NCBI RefSeq assembly: GCF_014349235.1
Contig: NZ_JACSOH010000003.1
Span: 62,001-126,000, forward strand
Source of the DNA: Cytophaga sp. FL35
GTDB taxonomy: Bacteria; Bacteroidota; Bacteroidia; Flavobacteriales; Flavobacteriaceae
Direction of reading: 5' to 3'
Length of the DNA stretch: 64,000 nucleotides
Positions 62,966 to 64,000 of this stretch are shown in pieces. The notes under the pieces were generated by a model. That model saw only the letters and a list, made by a program, of their open reading frames with translations, was not told the origin of the DNA and searched no databases. How positions within the stretch are numbered: position 1 is the stretch's first letter; the number at the start of each line of letters is the position of its first letter. A program made the position numbers and the translations under genes.

Positions 62966-63298
62966 TTAAAGTAAACCTAGCTCTAACTTGGCTTCCTCGC
63001 TCATTAATTCCTGGGTCCAAGGAGGATCGAACGTAATTTCCACTTCAGCGTCTTTTACCAAGTCCAAAGACTTCACTTTTTCCTCCACTTCCGCGGGCAA
63101 AGATTCAGCTACAGGGCAATTAGGTGATGTAAGTGTCATTAGAATGCGAACTTCGTTATCCTCATTTACAAGCACATCGTAAATTAAGCCTAATTCATAA
63201 ATATCTACCGGAATTTCTGGGTCATAGATAGTCTTGAGAACCTTTACTATTTTTTCGCCCAATTCACCGGTTTCAACTGTTTCAATATCGTCGTTCAT
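62966..63298 (-). CDS. DUF59/MIP18-type iron-sulfur assembly protein (SufT-like)
   Basis: 110 residues. VLKTIYDPEIPVDIYELGLI and MTLTSPNCPVAESLP are the MIP18/DUF59 signatures; the Cys in SPNCPVAE is the conserved one. SufT-like proteins help iron-sulfur cluster maturation. It lies 36 bases after sufE and 18 before DUF2480, in one operon. Confidence 0.9.
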   Translation of the reverse strand: MNDDIETVETGELGEKIVKVLKTIYDPEIPVDIYELGLIYDVLVNEDNEVRILMTLTSPNCPVAESLPAEVEEKVKSLDLVKDAEVEITFDPPWTQELMSEEAKLELGLL

Positions 63299-63334
63299 AT
63301 AATTCTTTTTTTAGTTTAGAAACAGAAGTTTCTT

Positions 63335-63757
63335 TTAGTTTAATTGCGTTTGGTACGCAACTGCATATAACTTCAGCTGTTTGATCATGCTTACCAAACC
63401 ATTTGCTCGTGTTGGGGAAAGATGTTCCTTAAGGCCTATTTCATCAATAAAAGCAGTATCCGCATCAATAATATCCTGCGGTTTTTGATTGCTGAAAGCT
63501 CTGATTAATATAGCGATAATACCTTTTGTTATAATCGCATCGCTGTCTGCGGTAAATACCAATTTCTCGTTATCCAACTCTGCATGGACCCACACTTTGC
63601 TTTGGCATCCCTTAATAATGTTATCCTCGGTTTTGTACTGCTCATCTATTAACGGAAGGGACTTACCAAGTTCAATCATGTATTCATAACGCTGCATCCA
63701 ATCATCGAACATGGAAAACTCGTCTACTATCTCTTCCTGTATTTCCTTTATAGCCAT
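63335..63757 (-). CDS. sufE: SufE family sulfur acceptor
   Basis: 140 residues. The sulfur-accepting Cys is in IIKGCQSKVWVHAEL (residue 51). YMIELGKSLPLIDEQYK and GLKEHLSPTRANGLVSMI are the other family regions. SufE takes sulfur from SufS and feeds the SUF scaffold. It lies about 75 bases after sufS. Confidence 0.92.
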   Translation of the reverse strand: MAIKEIQEEIVDEFSMFDDWMQRYEYMIELGKSLPLIDEQYKTEDNIIKGCQSKVWVHAELDNEKLVFTADSDAIITKGIIAILIRAFSNQKPQDIIDADTAFIDEIGLKEHLSPTRANGLVSMIKQLKLYAVAYQTQLN

Positions 63758-63832
63758 TATTCTATATTTTCAGCAAAAATACAATAAGAATCCCTGCTTA
63801 TCAATTCTTTAAGCCAAAGTTAGGAAGCCTTA

Positions 63833-64000
63833 TCAAAGCAACATGTTTCGCGCTCGTTTTACCCCCTCAACCAGCGCATCTACCTCCTCTTTCGTATTAT
63901 AGAAACAGAAACTGGCTCTAACGGTTCCAGGAATTTTATAGAAATCCATAATTGGCTGTGCACAATGATGTCCTGTACGTACGGCAATGCCCAATTTATC
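63833..64000 (-). CDS. sufS: Cysteine desulfurase SufS, C-terminal end (cut by window edge)
   Basis: The last 55 residues of SufS, reading [20 protein letters not shown] then [20 protein letters not shown] and ending RARNMLL. The active-site Cys is in TGHHCAQP. SufS removes sulfur from cysteine and passes it to SufE. The rest lies beyond the window; the whole SUF operon would be read from there into sufE, DUF59 and DUF2480. Confidence 0.92.
   Translation of the reverse strand, partial: DKLGIAVRTGHHCAQPIMDFYKIPGTVRASFCFYNTKEEVDALVEGVKRARNMLL

Overview
The window looks like a chromosomal stretch from a marine-type member of the Flavobacteriaceae (Bacteroidota). The evidence is AT-rich DNA, Bacteroidota-type -7 boxes (TAnnTTTG) in front of several genes, many short Cys lipoproteins, DUF2480, DUF3078, DUF1460, DUF3109 and DUF4153 proteins, a LytTR/TPR-histidine-kinase pair, and the flavobacterial hemA-hemC-hemE-hemF-hemB cluster. 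I see no rRNA, tRNA, insertion sequence, prophage or CRISPR array. Almost all of the sequence is ordinary core-genome coding DNA.

Layout. Positions 1-7.5 kb are a regulatory and cell-envelope block: a truncated secreted protein, a small lipoprotein/membrane operon, then an ECF-like sigma factor, a one-pass membrane TPR protein (probable anti-sigma) and, facing them, a secreted TPR-CHAT peptidase-like protein with two more lipoproteins. At 8.1-12 kb a LytTR response regulator and TPR sensor kinase are divergent from two small secreted/membrane genes. At 12-31 kb is mixed housekeeping: MarC, S41 protease, dCMP deaminase, HupE-like protein, TerB/DnaJ protein, a double-HTH regulator facing a bacilliredoxin, PlsC, HD hydrolase, Tat-exported Gfo/Idh oxidoreductase, radical SAM protein, enoyl-CoA hydratase, NtrY-like kinase and HemJ. 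At 31-40 kb are ferrochelatase, MscS, an AT-rich lone lipoprotein, a DUF1460 protein, a seven-FN3 ThuA lipoprotein and an AraC regulator.

Positions 40.4-52.3 kb are the heme cluster: hemA, a hemC-hemD fusion, hemE, (trkH, GNAT, membrane protein), hemF, lipoprotein, [opposed membrane-spanning SF2 helicase], hemB. With hemJ and hemH elsewhere in the window, nearly every step from glutamyl-tRNA to protoheme is present; only glutamate-1-semialdehyde aminotransferase is missing. Positions 52-61 kb carry a serine hydrolase, CNNM/CorC transporter, Ogt, DUF4153 protein, exonuclease, FKBP, EEP nuclease and HflX. Positions 61.4-64 kb are a DUF3078 outer-membrane protein and the tail of a SUF iron-sulfur operon (DUF2480, DUF59, SufE, SufS).

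The most unusual signals are: (i) two copies of a non-coding element exactly 300 bp apart behind hflX, each with the same spaced motifs, a -7-like box and a terminator, which look like tandem regulated small-RNA genes; (ii) the sigma / membrane TPR / periplasmic TPR-CHAT module, whose topology would let the CHAT domain reach the anti-sigma; (iii) an SF2 helicase with a transmembrane hairpin inside the heme cluster; (iv) a perfect 11-bp dyad between the AraC gene and hemA; (v) a heptanucleotide array before hemE. All statements come from reading the sequence; no database search was run.
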